64,000 nucleotides of DNA, from positions 2,294,001 to 2,358,000 of the forward strand of contig CAVUYP010000001.1 of NCBI GenBank assembly GCA_963745755.1. The letters are read 5' to 3'. Shown piece by piece: positions 62,303 through 64,000 of the stretch (position 1 is the first letter of the stretch; each line of letters begins with the position of its first letter). The translations under genes were made by a program, and so were the position numbers. Under the pieces are notes generated by a model. The model was not told the DNA's origin. It did no database searches and saw nothing but the letters and a program-made list of their open reading frames with translations. The DNA comes from RHKX01 sp963745755 (GTDB lineage: Bacteria; Actinomycetota; Thermoleophilia; Solirubrobacterales; 70-9).

Positions 62303-63382
62303 ATGAGAACGTCGATCTTCGCGGGCTTCATCGCCACGCTGGTATTCGCGATCGCGGGGTGCGGAGGGGGGAGTGGCGACACCGCCGTCGCACCGCCGCC
62401 GGACAACCCGGACGCGCCCGCGACGGGCACGCTGAGGTTCTTCGCCTACGGCGACACCGTCGTCGACCCGATGCTCGACCCGTTCCGCAAGCAGAACCCC
62501 GACCTCGACCTCAAGGTTGCGACGTTCGATTCCAACAAGGCGGCCGCGGCGAAGCTCGCCGGCGGCTTCGACGCCGACGTCGTCGAGGTCTGCACCGATG
62601 AGATGCAGCCCCTGCTCGCCCGCGGACTCCTGCGCCCGCTCGACGCGAAGGCGGTGCCGGCGTTCGACCAGCTCGCCTTCGCCGACGCCCCCGAGGTGCG
62701 CGACGGCAACGGCGACGTCCTCTTCGTACCCGCGTCGGCCGGTCCGCAGGGGCTGATCGTCAACACCGACGAGGTCGATCCCGCCACGGTCGACTCCTAC
62801 CAGGACCTCTTCGACCCCGCCTACGCCGGCAACGCGGCGCTCGAGGCGACGCCGCTGACGGCGCTCGGAGCCGCGGCGCTCGCGCTCGGGCTCGACGATC
62901 CGATGAACCTCAGCGACGACGAGGTCGAGCAGGCGAAGGAGTACCTGATCGACCACCGCGACCAGTTCCGCGCCTTCGCCGACTCGGACGCCTCGATGGT
63001 GAACCTGTTCAAGTCGGGCGAGGTCGTGATCGCCGACGGCGGCCGCGGCACCGCGCAGGCGATGGTCGACGACGGCGTGCCGGTCGAATGGATCGCCCCG
63101 AAGGAGGGCGCGCTCTCCTGGGTCTGCGGACTGGCGATCACCTCGAAGGCGCAGAACACCGACGCCGCCTACAAGCTGATCAACTACTACGCCTCCCCGG
63201 AGGCGCAGGCAATCTCCGGTGACATGGGCTTCGTCGCGATGAACCCCGATGCGCTGCCGATGGTCAGCGCCGAGTTCCGCAAGACCGCCGACCCGACCAA
63301 CCTCGAGAACGCGATCGCGCAGACCGAGCCCGACAACGCCGACGTCTACGACCGGGCATGGCAGGAATTCCAAGCCCAGTAG
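62303..63382 (+). CDS. PotD-like substrate-binding lipoprotein 2
   Basis: 359 residues, ATG at 62303 with GAGGAGGAGAG upstream. Lipobox-like IAGCGG. Matches protein 1 throughout: TLRFFAYGDTVVDPMLDPFR, AAKLAGGFDADVVEVCTDEM, VPASAGPQGLIVNTDEVDPA, LFDPAYAGNAALEATPLTAL, SWVCGLAITSKAQNTDAAYK, LINYYASPEAQAISGDMGFV. A tandem duplicate that has diverged; the two may bind different but related ligands with one shared transporter core. Confidence 0.9.
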   Translation: MRTSIFAGFIATLVFAIAGCGGGSGDTAVAPPPDNPDAPATGTLRFFAYGDTVVDPMLDPFRKQNPDLDLKVATFDSNKAAAAKLAGGFDADVVEVCTDEMQPLLARGLLRPLDAKAVPAFDQLAFADAPEVRDGNGDVLFVPASAGPQGLIVNTDEVDPATVDSYQDLFDPAYAGNAALEATPLTALGAAALALGLDDPMNLSDDEVEQAKEYLIDHRDQFRAFADSDASMVNLFKSGEVVIADGGRGTAQAMVDDGVPVEWIAPKEGALSWVCGLAITSKAQNTDAAYKLINYYASPEAQAISGDMGFVAMNPDALPMVSAEFRKTADPTNLENAIAQTEPDNADVYDRAWQEFQAQ

Positions 63383-64000
63383 TCCGGCCCCTGGGCCACC
63401 GGCTGCGGCGGCGGCTCCCCGGCTTCGCCGGGGGGCTGCTCGTCGCCTTCGTGATGGTCGTGCTGTTCGGGCCGGTGCTGATGCTGGCGCTGTTCTCGTT
63501 CAACGACTCCTCGATCATCTCGCTGCCGTGGGAGGGCTTCACGACCCGCTGGTACCAGGAGGCCTGGGACAACGGCCAGGCCCGCGACGCGGTCGTCCAC
63601 TCGCTCGTCGTCGCGTCGGTGGTGATGGTCTTCTCGGTCGTCCTCGGGACCCTCGCCGCCTGGGGTCTGACCCGGCTGCGCTTCAAGGGGCGTGGGGCCG
63701 TCGCCGGCCTCAACGGGGCGGTCCTGGTCGTGCCCTGGCTGATCATCGGCGTCGCCGGGCTGATCTTCTTCAGCGAGCTACAGGTGCCGCTCTCGCTGGA
63801 GACGATCGCCCTGATGCATTTGGTCGTCACATTCCCGCTGGTCGTGGCGATCGTCTCCGCCGGGCTCGTCCGCTTCCAGCGCTCGCTCGAGGAGGCGGCG
63901 ATCGACCTCGGCGCCAACCAGCGGCAGATGCTCCGCTACGTCGTCTTGCCGCAGATCGGACCGTCCCTTGCGGCGGCCTCGATCTTCGCCTTCGCCTGGT
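63358..64000 (+). CDS. ABC transporter permease, PotC type (3' end cut by window)
   Basis: The visible 214 codons begin at ATG 63358, which overlaps the binding-protein gene by 25 bases (MAGIPSPVVRPLGHRLRRRL). Membrane segments: GGLLVAFVMVVLFGPVLMLA, SLVVASVVMVFSVVLGTLAA, VLVVPWLIIGVAGLIFFSEL, IALMHLVVTFPLVVAIVSAG. The permease EAA loop is present (EEAAIDLGANQRQMLRYVVL). FNDSSIISLPWEGFTTRWY in the first loop is typical of PotC-type subunits. A PotB-type partner is not seen before it and may follow beyond the window. Confidence 0.9.
   Translation, partial: MAGIPSPVVRPLGHRLRRRLPGFAGGLLVAFVMVVLFGPVLMLALFSFNDSSIISLPWEGFTTRWYQEAWDNGQARDAVVHSLVVASVVMVFSVVLGTLAAWGLTRLRFKGRGAVAGLNGAVLVVPWLIIGVAGLIFFSELQVPLSLETIALMHLVVTFPLVVAIVSAGLVRFQRSLEEAAIDLGANQRQMLRYVVLPQIGPSLAAASIFAFAW

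Overview
The window is a GC-rich (roughly 70%), densely coding bacterial chromosome segment. Codon use, frequent GTG/TTG starts, start/stop overlaps of 1-4 bases, actinobacterial families (DUF2510, DUF4235, DUF2277, a polyprenol-phosphate-dependent mannosyltransferase-like protein) and secreted proteins ending in lysine/arginine-rich Ig-like tails all point to a deep-branching actinobacterium, most likely class Thermoleophilia (Solirubrobacter/Conexibacter relatives). This placement is an inference from family content; no rRNA gene is present. No rRNA, tRNA, CRISPR array, intact insertion sequence or replication origin was seen.

Layout. 1-3250: MFS drug exporter (cut by the window edge), divergent HxlR regulator, ChrA-type transporter. 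3250-4970: a scar with the relic of a tyrosine integrase, a perfect 13-bp hairpin, one small conserved gene, short direct repeats and a secreted protein that looks cut at its C-terminus. 5.1-13 kb: exported and phosphate-related proteins (GDPD, PhoD), a frameshifted GGDEF-EAL protein with a B12-cap-like tail, and an unusual subtilase. 13-27 kb: pyrE, L,D-transpeptidase, CPBP protease, HAD, membrane mannosyltransferase, thiL, FlgM-like protein, inactive-looking M28 membrane protein, two-component system plus HtrA, IMPase-like enzyme, trehalose-phosphate synthase. 27-36 kb: the conserved rpsF-ssb-rpsR-rplI-dnaB-dnaC-like run, then purA, DUF4235, YihY and a biotin carboxylase/BCCP protein. 36-50 kb: housekeeping and envelope genes, including a cytochrome b/molybdopterin oxidoreductase, YncE-like lipoprotein, DUF2064, GT2 and epimerase cluster. 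49.8-64 kb: what looks like one catabolic and transport locus.

The most interesting part is 49.8-64 kb. A GntR-family gene heads a tightly coupled operon with a divergent enolase homologue, glycerate 2-kinase, a Pot-type ABC ATPase, two tandem substrate-binding lipoproteins and a permease. Divergent or nearby are two class III aminotransferases, a Kbl-like acyltransferase, an AEC transporter, a PhoX-like protein and a cupin. Three promoter regions carry a shared palindrome, TTGTnnnACAA: one is a perfect 23-bp palindrome before phoX, one overlaps the regulator's own start, and one lies in the aminotransferase/AEC intergenic region. I infer a GntR-controlled regulon for import and breakdown of an amino compound that enters metabolism as glycerate -> 2-phosphoglycerate -> PEP. 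The substrate is not identifiable from sequence.

A caution: five genes (the GGDEF-EAL gene, htrA, ssb, rpsR and the cytochrome b/molybdopterin gene) each need exactly one base removed to restore a full-length protein. Because ssb and rpsR are normally essential, base-insertion errors in the assembly are the simplest explanation.
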